From Narthecium ossifragum (taxonomy: Eukaryota > Streptophyta > Magnoliopsida > Dioscoreales > Nartheciaceae), in the NCBI GenBank assembly GCA_963920575.1, contig OY986968.1, positions 2,495,001 to 2,559,000 of the forward strand: a stretch of 64,000 nucleotides of DNA, read 5' to 3'. Every line of letters begins with the position of its first letter. The first letter of the stretch is position 1. The notes beneath the pieces were generated by a model. It ran no database searches. It had not been told where the DNA came from and saw only the letters and a program-made list of their open reading frames with translations. Position numbers and translations under genes: made by a program. Of this stretch, positions 41,113 through 54,059 are shown piece by piece.

Positions 41113-44100
41113 ATGTCCATCGCCGCCGTTCTACGCGGCAGCCTCCGCTACCGCCCTCGCATGATGCCCTCCGCCCCGCATCTGCGTGCTGCCTTGTATT
41201 CCGCAAACGGCAGGAACCCTAGAATCTCCCCGAAACCTAGGAACCCTTGTGCGATGAAGGACGCCGGCACTACCGCAGGGGTGTACGTGCCGCCGATTCC
41301 GAGGCTGAGGTCGATGGTGGCGGCGGCTAACGGGACGCTTGTGTCGGCGAGGTCGGCGGACTACGATTGGAGAGATGGGGGGGGTGATGGTGTGGGGTAT
41401 TGGAAGCAGGAGAACAGGAGGTTCTCGAGGTACGCGTACGATGAGTACTCGGAGGAGGAATCGGATCGGGACGTGGAGCTGGCGCCGGGAACAAACAAGG
41501 CTTGTTTCGTTCATCCCAAAACTGGACCTTTTGTTTTGTTTTGCTTTGAGAGTGGCCTTTTGCATCATATATTGCTCATTTTCTCAACTGCTGTCGAGCC
41601 ATCGTTGTAATTGGAGTTGCATAGAGAGGATGGGTGATTGGAGGTTCTAGTTGTAGTTTGGTGACTTGAAGTTGTATAAGACGGCATAGTTCTCATGGAT
41701 TGTGGGTTTTGTGCTTCATGCTTAAGAATTTTTAAGTACGCATCAGAAGATTACTCTGTAGTGTGGTGTACTCGGGTTTGTTATTCTAAATGGAGAGCTA
41801 GTATATCAAATGTAAAAGAATTTTAGCATATTGCGATGCTCTTACATTCAGGGCATATTCATTTCCCTTTGGTCTTTGCTTTAGGTTGTCTATGTGCTAA
41901 AATTTTTACTTTGTCTTATTCCATCAAGATTATTTTACTCCTTTTTTGTGTTACTCAATTTTCACTCGTCTGGCATGGGAATGTGAACAGGGTGCCTCTA
42001 CTCTAGACAATGTAGATGAGTGGAATTGGAAGTTGACTATGCTCATGCGTAATGATCAAGACCAAGAGGTGGTATCAAGGGAGAAAAAAGACAGGCGTGA
42101 TTTTGAGCAACTAGCTGCATTAGCTGACAGGATGGGCTTGTATAGGTGACCTTGTCTTCTTTTTTTTTTCAATTGCCAGATGGCTCATAATGACTATCAT
42201 TGCAAGTCATCTAAAAGGTGTTTGATCCTGTTGGCAGCCGTCAATATACAAAGGTTGTTGTTTTCAGTAAGGTGCCGCTGCCAAACTACAGACCTGATCT
42301 TGACGATAGAAGACCCCAAAGGGAGGTATAATTCAATAACTTCTTCGTATACATATTACAAATTTTTTAACCAGTGTACTAGTACGCCTCAAGTTTTTTC
42401 TTCGGATGTTTATGTAGCTGCTTGATTGTTGTTTTCTGATCTTCTGCCTAATTTTTACTTCTAATCTCTGAGCTGATTTACGGTAAACATGGTTTATTAC
42501 TGCATATTTCTCATGTTGCTCAAGTATGGGTTGGTCCTCATCCAGTGTTTTTTCATTGTTGGTGCTTATTTCCTGATATGACCTAACAGCTGTAGTTTTG
42601 AGTTTGATAGGTCTCTATGCCTGTTGGTTTGCAAAGAGAAGTAGATGATTTACTTGGAGATTATCTGGCAAGAAAGCGAACCAATCGAGAAAGTTTTCCT
42701 AGTATCCCCTTTTCAAGATCGAGTAGCACCGACAGTTTTGCAACTGATGAGGGCCTTTTAGAGCAACAGGAGACTCAAAGTTCTACCAGTATTGTCATGG
42801 AGAAAATCCTAAGGAGGAGAAGCTTACAATTGCGAAATCAGCAACAGGCTTGGCAGGTTTAAGTACCATGAATGTGTTTTTACGAGCATAATTATCAGCC
42901 CAGTTTTACATCCAATTTTTTTTCTATTCCACTCACCATTTACAATGTATACTTACTGTTTTGGAATTTCCCTGTTTTAACTCGTTGTTTCTTTAAGTCA
43001 ACATATGCCTTGTCATTCGTGTGCTCTGTTTCACTCCTGATAATTTACTTTACCTTTTTCTTCTATGAGGCTATCTTTCTCGCTTAGTATATGGTTGCTG
43101 GTTAAGAAAGATGTCAATATGAAGGTGGAGTATTGCTTTTTTCTTGCTTAGTATATGATTGATTGCTGGTTAAGAAAGATGTCAATATGAAGGTGGAGTA
43201 TTGCTTTTGCGGGGGGGGGGGTTGGGGATGGATCATGTGGCAAAGGATTGAGCCTCATTTTTTCGGTCTCTTTATTTCTGACCTCTCTTTTCTTTTATTT
43301 TCGATGCAGACTTGCTGTGACCGTGAGTCGCTTCATGATCGTAGCCGATTTTCCGACTTTAGTCTTTGTGATCATGTTCATATGATCCGGATATAGTTTT
43401 TAATGGTTTCCACTGATCACCACATGATGCTTCTTTTGTGCTTCTTTTGGATGTTCTCTTTTCTAGGATTGTTATCTCATTACAAATAGGCACATATGTT
43501 CTGGACAGAATACTTCCATATTTTTTGTTCCGATCCTTGATGGGTCTTTGCATGTAACTCTGGATTTGGTTGTCCAATTGCCTAATGTTCTCAGTAGTGT
43601 ATTTCCTTTTGAGCTTTACAATATTTTTGGTCTCGCTTTCTCTATCTTGTTTTCTTCCATTATTGCTATTTAACACTTATTATCACCAACCTACTTGACT
43701 GCCGTGATCTTTCCTTTTTTATTTATTGAGATGTTATTATTGACACTGTTGATTTCAAAGAATAACAATGTTGCCAGTTGAGTTGCTATTATGCTTGATA
43801 CTTCTGTTTATAATGCCGAATGCAAAATCAGTCACTTTTCTTTTGGCATTGATTTGCAAAAGTACTACGTGGATGAATTCTTTTGAACTTCTTCGGCCGA
43901 ATCTTGTGCTCAAGGTTGAGAGTAAATGCAGCACGGGTTGGAGCAATAATTCAATTTTTTTTGCCGAACTTTCTGGGCGTTATAATTGTATATTTGTTTT
44001 TGAATTGCCTTTGTTTTTGCTGATGAAAGCTTTGGTCTATAGTTAGAAGTGAGTGAAATACAATCTATCATTAAGTTTGGCTGATCCATGTCCACGAATC

Positions 44101-47100
44101 CTTGGTTACTACAACTTGAATCTGGAGAGTTTCAGGACTTGTTAATGCAGCTTGTCATTGGGAATCTTGGACTTCAAAATTTATGTTATGTTTTGGTTTG
44201 GTAGTTTTGGAACCATGCATGTTCTTGAGACAACATCATTTGCCAAACAACCTTGTTTAAGGCGATACTGTTCTTTTAGGAACTCTATTCATAACATAGC
44301 GTTTCTGTAGAAAGCCAAATTCATTGTGTTCTGAATGTACCTGATTTTTTGTAGGAATCTTCAGAGGGTCAAAAGATGCAGGAATTTCGCAGAAGTCTTC
44401 CTTCTTTTAAAGAAAGAGAAGCACTACTTGCTGCTATTTCTCAGAATCAGGTTTTTTACTGGCATTTTCCTTGCATTATCTATTGTGATACATACCTAGA
44501 ACTATGTGAAACTTTTCTGTCTTCACCCAAGGCAGCTTTACTTCAATTTTGCATAACAGGGAACTGAAAGTTAATTACTAGTCAAGTCGATGCACCTTAT
44601 TTTTCTTGTTACAAATGCTCTTTGCAAATATTCACGTCATTATACACATATCTATGCATATGTATGTTCATTTCTACCTATATGTAATTTCAATGGCTGC
44701 TTGTACATGCTAAATCTGCTTTTGCTCCATATTTATCTTTTCACCTTCATGAATCCTTGGACTCTTGGTTCTACCCTTAAGGTCCTTTCGCAAAAAGTGG
44801 TTTTGAATAGTTTCCAGTCCTTCTCCATTGCATTTTTTTGGTTTAATTCGGCATCGGCCCTCTGGTCGCTAAGATTATCTCTTGCCTATGCTGCAGACGT
44901 CCTAACTCTCTTAATTCTGCAATTCCTTATTGGGTCATTACCTATCAGTAATGTTTATTGTTGATTTTTTTTTAATGATGCTGCAGGTTGTTGTGGTCTC
45001 AGGTGAAACTGGTTGTGGCAAGACAACACAGCTTCCTCAGTACATTTTAGAATCTGAGATAGATGCTGCTCGTGGAGCAACCTGTAGTATTATCTGTACT
45101 CAGCCAAGACGAATATCTGCCATGTCTGTGTCTGAAAGAGTTGCAGCTGAAAGAGGGGAGAAGTTGGGTGAATCAGTGAGTTATCGATCTTAGTGGATTG
45201 TTTTTGTAGCCATCTTTTCCAGATTCTGAATTGATATGCATTGAAATGTATTGTTGTTCATTTACTTCCGGGCAAATACTGCATCGGCAGGTTGGCTATA
45301 AAGTTCGTCTAGAGGGTATTAGAGGGAGAGATACTCGCCTCCTCTTCTGTACCACAGGAGTTTTGTTGCGAAGGTTGCTAGTTGACAGAAAATTGAAAGG
45401 AGTCACACATGTGGTTGTGGATGAGATTCATGAACGTGGCATGAATGAAGGTAAACTTGAACTGGATCCTTCATGTCTTATGTGAAGCTAATTCACTTGG
45501 TCCTACGATTGCAGATTTTCTTCTCATCGTCCTGAAAGATCTTCTTCCCCGTCGACCTGAATTGAGGTTGATTTTGATGAGTGCAACTCTCAATGCTGAG
45601 CTCTTCTCTTCCTACTTTGGTGGGGCTCCAATGATGCATATCCCTGTGAGTTGTTAGCTTTGCTTTGGGTGTTTTTTTTTTTGGTATTAACAAAATCCAC
45701 TTATTAATGCTTTGATATGGAAATTCTCAATGCTTTTCAACATCTTTTTTGTTGCCAGATGTTATTTGCACATGGATGTTTGTTTTCTTTGGGTCCTATC
45801 TTAGAAGCTTTTACGTGATTGATTTTTGTTAACTAGTAGTTCCTTCGGTGGCAGTAGTTGAACTGTTGATAATTATTTTCTTCCTATTCTTCCTATTAAA
45901 AATGTTATTCATCTCCCAACCTGTAAGATGTTAATAATGCATTTAACACTAATCCTGGTGTGCGGTTCCACATGCCGCCTATCCTGGAATTTTTTTTATA
46001 TTAGCAGAAATCAGGAAGAGATAGAAAGTTTTATTTCCTACTTGTGGTTTCTACTCCATGTCATCCCGATCCAGCAATTTTTTTGGAAGTTAAAATCCAT
46101 GCCAGCAAAGAGGATGATATCTTCAGTGGCATGTTTTCTAATTATTCAACACTAGATGATCAAACCATCTGGATGTGAAACCAACCTAAAGCTTTGTTTT
46201 TATTGTCTTAATAAATGGTTGCACTTATCCAACTCTTTTCCACTATCACCGCCTATGCCTGCTATGATTGCACATCTATGCATAATAACTAGGACTTGCG
46301 TCAACATTGTAGTGTTTGTATGAAGAGGGTACAGTGTGGTAGTAGCTCTGTTCACTGGTTTTGTGCAATAGTGGTGGTTTGAATGTTATTTCGGGGACAA
46401 GTATGTCAAAGTGTTTTTTGGTGTGGTAATACAGTGAGCGGGATAGGGGAACTCTCTGTCTTAGATATAATGCAACCAAAAAATGACCAGGGAATGCCTT
46501 TCTTTTCAAGAGAAGCATAATGTCATACCTTTTTCCCTAGCTTGATTAAACTACTTGTATCAAGCAAAGCATGTGGCAAATAACTGTGTTGGAAGTTGGA
46601 ACTCATCCTTCTCAGGCAGCATGTTTGACTCTGGTGACTTATGTAGTTTTCATGCCAGCACATATTTAATAATTTTAGGTGCGATCTTGCTTGTCTGACA
46701 TCTGTGGTTCCCATGAATGGGTTCCTCGAAATTCCCTCTCCCGAGCAATTTCCAAGTTTTTGCTTCCTGTTTCCTCCAGTTCCTTCCTAAATTGACTGAA
46801 TAGGACTGGGATTAGGAATAGCCTTCATCATAGACTCTGTATCAGTTGCAGTTCATCATGTATGCTGCAAATGTTTGTGGGTTGGAAATGTATTCTTAGC
46901 TATTGCTTGAGAAGAATTGTGAGTGATGATGCATATTTACTTCAGTTTCTGAAACCTGATATCTTCTAATTTGACCACTTATTTGTGATCTGTAAGTAAA
47001 ATCTTCAATGCATAAAGTATTTGTCTGGTACTTGCGTCAATCATATTCTTGTTCTTACAGGATCTATCAATGTTTGTAGTAACTCTATTGCTAAATTGCA

Positions 47101-48361
47101 AGTGGTAGCTATTTCTATCACATATCGTGTCTTTAACGGATCGCTGCTTCTTCCTAATTATTTTCCAGGGGTTTACATATCCTGTTCGGACGCATTTTCT
47201 GGAGAATGTTCTAGAGATGACTGGCTATAGGTTGACTCCGTTCAACCAAATTGATGATTATGGACAAGAAAAGTCATGGAAGATGCAAAAGCAAGCTGTT
47301 CGGAAGAGAAAGAGTCAAATAGCGTCTGTTGTTGAAGTATGCTAATGCTAACTCTTCTTCTTATGTAGTCTTTCATTCTTTGTATGTGATTATTAACTTA
47401 ACATTCATGAAAGGTGTCCTGTTGTGTAACTTTTGTAACTTAATATCCAGGATGCGCTAGAAGCTGCTGATTTTAGGGACTATGGCTCAAGGACGCGGGA
47501 ATCACTATCTTGTTGGAATCCTGATTCAATTGGTTTCAACCTGATAGAAACTTTATTATGCCATATTTGTCGAAAAGAACGGCCAGGTGCTGTTTTAGCA
47601 TTTATGACAGGTTGGGATGATATTAATTCATTGAAAGATCAGCTGCAATCTCATCCTCTTCTTGGTGATCCAACCAAGGTTTTGCTACTTGCATGCCACG
47701 GCTCCATGGCAAGCTCAGAGCAAGTAAGCATCTTTTTTTATCGCATGCCATTGTTCATCAGATGTCTTGAATTACTAGTGTTAATCCTTTTTTTTTTTTT
47801 GATTTTTTGATGAAAGTTTTGATATCAGTTTGGCTACTAGCACTGATCGTTCACGGTTTTATTAAGTTGAGCTACTTCAAAGCAATACATGTGTTACATT
47901 CAGCCCTACTTAATCTTTGACTAACTAAATACCCATGCAATTGCCTCTTATTGTTTTTTCTGGTTAACTGGGAAAATAACTTCAGTGTAATGAAAGGCAA
48001 GAGCAAGAACGAACACTTTTGTTTGTAGGGTATTTGTATTTTCCCACCATTGGATCTAAGGCTAGCTGTTTGACTGGTGTGCACACATCCAACATAAACT
48101 TGAAATGCTTCAAGAGATGTCAATCAAGAAACCTGCGGAACAAGAGCTTCTTAAGTTAATGAATGTGATATCCTTCTTGCATGAGGCTTGTTACTTGTAT
48201 TTTAGCATTTGGACTTGCTGCTTTATATTAAGCAGTTTTTGCTTGACATGGATGTAATTAGGTAATTAAGCATAGTGGTTTTATATCCATTTGTGCTCCA
48301 TGAAAGCATTGAGATGATTATGTATGGTTTTGGATTTTTAAAGAGCATAGTACATGATGCA

Positions 48362-48418
<57 letters not shown>

Positions 48419-51400
48419 GATAATACGTGTGTCTCTGTGTGTATCTACACACACATATCAAATATATATGCGCAGACACACACACACAGTGCGTGTGTGT
48501 GTTTATGCGTGTATATGTGTGTATAATCATCAGTCTGTCTGTGTATTTCCTTTATATATATACTAGTGGGGTCCCCTGCCACTTGGCAGGGTAACCACCA
48601 TCTCCCCTCATAACTCCCCACTAACCCCTCCTAACTCCCCCCTCCCCCACTATTACCCCTTCACATCAGCAGCCACATAGGATATATCTGCCACGTAGGA
48701 CGTCAGCTAGGACAAATCAAAGATTAACTTCTTAACCATCTTGCTATATAAGGATGATATGCGTATATATGTAGGTAGACTACACTTTTCATGTTAAGCC
48801 TTTGGTGAAAAAATCTAACTCTTTTTTAACCATGAACTTGCCTCGAGTTACTGTTACAATTTATGTTTTCGATATATTTTTTCAATCAGGAGACCATCTT
48901 TTAGATTTTGTACCATATCTATCCTGTTATTTAATCTCGAGACAATCCTCATGGCTGTGCATGTTGTGTTCTATCTAGGGCAGGGTTCTTTGGTCCCCAT
49001 ACATATATTCATCATATAATACTACTTGGTGGCCTGCCTTTTCTTATTTATAGCCAAAATACTCCTCTATTTCATATAATTATAATGAGGTTCTAAAAGT
49101 CTGGTCATTTCTTTTCCCTTCTGGGTTTTCTTTCCAAATCTACGAATGACTTCCATCTAACTGGGAGTTCTGCTTATTCTGAAAGACATCCCTGTTGGAA
49201 TTCGTTTCACTATTTATTACTGATTTTCTGTTGTTCGGTATACTTAAGTTGAGAATGGTTATTTCCTCTTGTTTTCTTGCAGAGATTAATATTTGATAAG
49301 CCTCCAGAAGGAGTTCGCAAGATAGTTCTTGCCACTAATATGGCGGAGACAAGTATTACCATAAATGATGTTGTTTTTGTTGTTGACTGTGGAAAGGCAA
49401 AAGAGACATCATATGACGCATTAAATAACACCCCTTGTTTGCTTCCAACATGGATCTCTAAGGCTTCTACTCGACAGGTAAGAGTTCAGTATATATAGGT
49501 TCTTCTTTTGGCTATTAGTTTGGAGCACAGTTTTAAGCATATTAATTGTTGATTTATTATTATTTTATATAGATCCAAGTTGGGGAAATTAGTTCACCAG
49601 ATTTTTCTGACATTTGTCTTTTTTTCTTTGGTTTTTATTTAGAGAAGGGGAAGGGCTGGCCGTGTTCAGCCTGGGGAATGCTATCACCTTTACCCGAGAT
49701 GTGTGTATGATGCCTTCGCTGAGTACCAATTACCAGAATTACTAAGGACACCGTTGCAATCTCTGTGTTTGCAAATCAAAAGTTTACGCCTGGGTAGCAT
49801 TTCTGACTTCTTATCCAGGGCTTTGCAATCACCCGAGCCATTGTCGGTATGCTACTTTTGCCTTGCTTTATAAGCTACGCTTATCCTAGTCTTGAGTGGT
49901 CTTGGGATAGCAATCTCGATCTCTTTCTAATCCAGTTGGGGCCTGTTTGGCGCCGCCCCATCCCGGCGGATCCGTGGGATGGGGGGACGCGAGCGTTTGG
50001 ATCCTGCACGCGGGATCCGCCCCGCAGATACCGTCCCGCGGGTACCGCGGATCCCACGGCCTCCAAACAGGCCCCTGGTTGATAAAGTATATGCATGATC
50101 AGAATTAGGTCCATTTGCTATGGCTGATGCAAACTTACTAATCAGAAGCAACTTTGGGATTTATTGTGTATTTCTTGTTCGTTTGCATCCAATAATATCA
50201 GGTCTCATACAATATCTTGAAACATGTACGAACTGTTGAGGGAATTTATAGACGGGGAGAAGAAAAATCACTTCTGTCTGTCTATAGGATGCTAATTACT
50301 CTGTTTTCTCATGGGGACCTCTTTGTTAAACTGACATCTTACACATACTTATGCCACATACAAAGCAATCCAATAGTGTAATATCTAATCATGAAATGTT
50401 TTGATGCTACAAAATTTATTTGTCATTTTATTACGCTTTTCCAGGTACAAAATGCAATTGAATATCTGAAAATCATTGGAGCACTTGATGAGCAAGAGGA
50501 GTTGACTGTTCTGGGTACTGGAACTTTCTCTTGTTTGTGAAATGACAATTAAGATGATCAATATTTAACTTCTTTGGTGAACTTTGCATGAATTCCCTTC
50601 TCAGGTCGCCATTTGTCTATGCTTCCAGTGGAGCCTAAACTAGGAAAGATGCTTATTTTTGGGGCTATATTCAACTGTCTCGATCCTGTACTGACTGTTG
50701 TTGCTGGTTTAAGTGTCAGAGACCCATTTTTAATGCCGTTCGACAAGAAGGATGTAAGTAAAACTTTAAAAGTGTCTTGAATGATATCTACTTGCTTAAT
50801 GCTTCTTGTTACGTGATGATAATGCTATGTGAGCTTCTGAACTTCACATCCATCACTCATAAGCACTCTCATATTGTAACTATTGTTACTCCTCTGAAGG
50901 CTTGATTGACTACTATACTGTGAGAAAAGTTTGTGTTGCTACTATTTTGGTTTCCAGCCTTCCAACTATTCTGCCAAAGATCTGGATTGCAAGTGATTTC
51001 TTCTCTATTAACACAGCTTGCAGAGTCAGCACGAGCCCAATTTTCTTGCAAGGACTACAGCGATCATCTTGCCCTGGTTCGAGCCTATGAGGGTTGGAAA
51101 GATGCTGAACGAGAGCACGCTGGATATGAGTACTGCTGGAAGAATTTTCTTTCTGCACAGACATTGAAGGCTATTGATTCCCTAAAAAAGCAGTTTCTTC
51201 ATCTGCTCAAGGATACTGCTTTGGTTGATGAGAATCTTATCACATGCAACAAATGGAGTCGTGATGAAAACCTCATTCGGGCTGTTCTATGCGCTGGATT
51301 GTACCCTGGAATTTGCTCAGTTGTGGTGAGTTGCATCTTTTTCTCCAACCTTTAGGCTGAGGAGCGCAGGTTTTGATGAATGTTTTAAGTTCTCGTTCCT

Positions 51401-52956
51401 ACAGCACTTAATTAATCTATCGGTTTAGATTATTCCTGCACTTTTGGGCTACTAGCCCTTACAATAGTTGAGAAAGAATGCCTGCAGTGTGCTGACTATG
51501 TTAAATATCCCTATAGGTTGATCAACAATGATGGAGGAATGCTAGTGTTTCTTCTCATAATTTGCATGTTGATTTCATTGCCATTGAAAAACTTGCTATC
51601 GAAGCAGCTTGAGCTTTTTATCACTCGAATAGTTCTGATTAAACTCGACATTTTACAGAATAAGGACAAATCAATATCTTTGAAGACAATGGAGGATGGT
51701 CAGGTCATGCTTTACATGGTTAGTTTATTGTACTGTCCTCCAACTCGATGAAGTGCTATTTGTCACTCGTAGTACTGACTGGTAACACCAGTTTGAAGGA
51801 GTGTCCCTATACCATTAGATTTCTAATTCTCTGTGCACTTTCTGCTGCTCATTTGTAGAACTCAGTGAATGGCCGGGAAGCTAAAATTCCATACCCATGG
51901 CTAGTTTTTAATGAGAAAGTGAAGGTGAATTCAGTTTTCCTTCGGGACTCCACAGCAATATCTGATTCTGTACTACTGCTTTTTGGGGGGAATATTTCAC
52001 AAGGTGGACTGGTAAGTACCTTTCAACTATCAACCTATATAAAAGTTGTAAGTTAATGTTGTCTCTTTTTCTCTCCAGCTTACACCGGTGTTGTTTAAAT
52101 TGGCAGGATGGACATTTGAAAATGTTAGGAGGTTACTTGGAGTTCTTCATGAAACCTGATTTGGCATTTATATACCTAGATCTAAAGAGGGAGCTCGATG
52201 AGCTAATTCAGTGCAAAGTGAGTAGATGCTTCTCTTCTATTTAGTGGGCAAGAAGTTGTTGTCTTATCTGCTATATGCTACTTTACATGAACTTTTATTG
52301 ATGATCCTGGAAGTTAATTAGGTTACCAGATATGGGTAGTGTCCATGATAGACGGAGAAAGTATAGCATCGGCTGTGTTTGGTTGTGAATAATAGAAATA
52401 AGATATATGATGCCTAAATTTGATTAGTTGTATATGAATCAAGTCCCAATTTTCATTATAGGTACAGCTCTTTGTGCTTTATCTAATAAATTATTCATCG
52501 TTACAGCTTATGAACCCTAGAATGGATATCCAAAGTGGTGATGAACTTCTATCAGCTATACGTTTGCTTGTCACGGAGGATCCATGCAGTGGCAGGTTTG
52601 TCTTTGGCCGGCAAGAGCCAAAACCCATGAAATCAAAATCCTTGCCTCTGACAAATTCTGGTGGAGGTGGGGAAAATCCCAAGAGCCAACTTCAGACAAT
52701 GCTAACTAGAGCCGGCCATGACAACCCAGCTTACAAGACAAAGCAGTTGAAGAACAGCCAGTTCAGATCCACAGTGGAATTCAATGGCATGCAGTTTGTT
52801 GGGCAGCCATCCAGCAACAAGAAACTTGCTGAAAAGGTTGCAGCATCCGAGGCTTTGGAGTGGCTCACTGGCGGGGCTGCTTCTGCTTCTCGGGAAATTG
52901 ATCACATGTCGCTGCTACAAAAGAGGAACAAAAAGAAGCATTCTTGGAGGGCTTAA
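41113..52956 (+). CDS. DExH-box ATP-dependent RNA helicase, DHX36/DExH3-like
   Basis: Nineteen exons: 41113-41499, 41991-42145, 42238-42325, 42611-42856, 44355-44450, 44987-45175, 45291-45450, 45515-45645, 47169-47336, 47451-47723, 49283-49477, 49643-49846, 50445-50514, 50605-50753, 51017-51325, 51659-51718, 51859-52011, 52107-52217 and 52507-52956. They are consistent in phase and give 1197 residues. Motif I GETGCGKT is at 330-337, motif II DEIH at 431-434, motif III SAT at 463-465 and motif VI QRRGRAGR at 696-703. A helicase-associated/OB-fold region follows, then a C-terminal dsRNA-binding domain (about 1105-1175, [17 protein letters not shown]...[18 protein letters not shown]). Family members unwind RNA or G-quadruplex structures in the nucleus and cytoplasm. 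The N-terminus is Arg-rich and may be an organelle-type leader or a low-complexity tail. Exon 1 seems to end at AAG|GCTTGT, a GC-AG intron; the other introns are GT-AG. Introns 10 and 12 carry transposons. Confidence 0.92.
48368..48530. repeat. (TA)n/(CA)n/(TG)n microsatellite in helicase intron 10
   Basis: A TA run (about 48368-48402) passes into ACACAC and then TGTGTG-rich tracts. ORFs predicted here are only dinucleotide readings. Confidence 0.95.
48563..48757 (-). mobile_element. Short Helitron in helicase intron 10
   Basis: Minus strand: 5' TCATCCTTATATAGCAAG after A; 3' hairpin CCCTGCCAAGTGGCAGGG, then GACCCCACTAG before T. It is 195 bp, the same family as the copy at 12491-12678. Confidence 0.8.
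49938..50075. mobile_element. Intact GC-rich MITE in helicase intron 12
   Basis: A 138-bp element with terminal inverted repeat GGGGCCTGTTTGG / CCAAACAGGCCCC. The interior is strongly GC-rich (GGCGGATCC, GCGGGATCCGC palindromes), in contrast to the AT-rich intron. It is related to the MITE split by solo LTR 3. Confidence 0.85.
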
Positions 52957-53690
52957 TCCGCCAGAGTGATCATGCATTAACTTCAATGCCGAGGAGATTG
53001 GATAAATTTTGCTTTCTCCACAAAGGGAAGTGGGTTATACACAAAGTTCTATCAATTGGTCTCGATTCATTCAGCCCACCTTCTCGCAGGGCATTCCAAG
53101 TTTGAAGGGGAGGCAACAGAACAGCAAATCTTTGCAGTCGAAGCATGGAAATCTGGTAAACATATACGAGTACATTAGTAGAAGATGATTATACACTTTA
53201 AGAGGACGAAGAACATTTTTGTAAAATATGAATTCTTTGCCGGAAGTTTGGGTGATCCCATTCATGCAAATATTTGCAGTTATGTTGAAAGAGGAAATTA
53301 ATGGTTCAACATACTTGGGATCATACATGATGACTGACTTTTTCGTATCAATGTCGAGCTATGTAAAATCAAAACTTCACCTTTTCTTTTCTGTTTCCAT
53401 AGAACCCTTTTGTTTTGTGATAAAGTAGCATGTAATAATAGAATGTTACCTTGGCAAGCCATCTCAGCTTGGCCGTGGCCCGTATTTAAAACAGGAAGAC
53501 TACATATCAATCTTTCCTCCTTATGTTGTTAAGGGGGATTGTGTTTTCGATAGAAGTGGAGAAAATTGAAAATTGAGTTTCACTGTGCTGACATGGCTGC
53601 CATTGTGGCACCACGTGTGCACGCCACTATCATTTCTCTTTCTTTTAGAATAAAGTTTTGTGTACATGGTCACGTGACATGTGTAATACA
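52957..53690 (+). other. 3' flank of the DExH helicase
   Basis: Probable 3' UTR followed by AT-rich spacer. No ORF is supported. Confidence 0.4.
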
Positions 53691-53694
53691 CATG

Positions 53695-53905
53695 TCATCT
53701 AATCGGTAGTGAGCTATCGATTGATTGAATTATTTTATTGGTAGTGAGATACCGATGGATTAGATCAATCAATCGGTACCTCACTACCGATTCGATTATT
53801 GGTATTCAATCAATAGTGAGGTACCGATTGATTGATCTAATCCATTGGTAGTGAGGTGTCGATGGATTAGATTAATTGATCGGTATCTCACTACTGATTA
53901 CACAA
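53695..53905. repeat. Inverted repeat cluster with a 35-bp near-perfect hairpin
   Basis: Copies of a GGTAGTGAG(G/A)TACCGAT unit alternate in both orientations. The arms 53752-53786 and 53814-53848 are reverse complements at 34 of 35 positions with a 27-base loop; the one mismatch would be a G-U pair in RNA. Partial copies flank this core. The identity is unknown: it could be a small foldback element or a hairpin RNA source. Confidence 0.9.
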
Positions 53906-54059
53906 ATCAGCGCTCTTTCCCTTTTGGTAGCGGGACTTTGATGATGTGCCCATGGCTTATGAAATTTTAAGGGTCGAAACGAACGAAAACAAAGAGATTT
54001 GAATTATTTGATGGGAAACCAGGAGGAGAAGGGACTGAAGTGAGAGGAAATGGAATCTC

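Noticed and set aside
48223..48530. ORFs of alternating Tyr/Ile and Thr/His residues
   Set aside because: These are dinucleotide microsatellite readings inside an intron.
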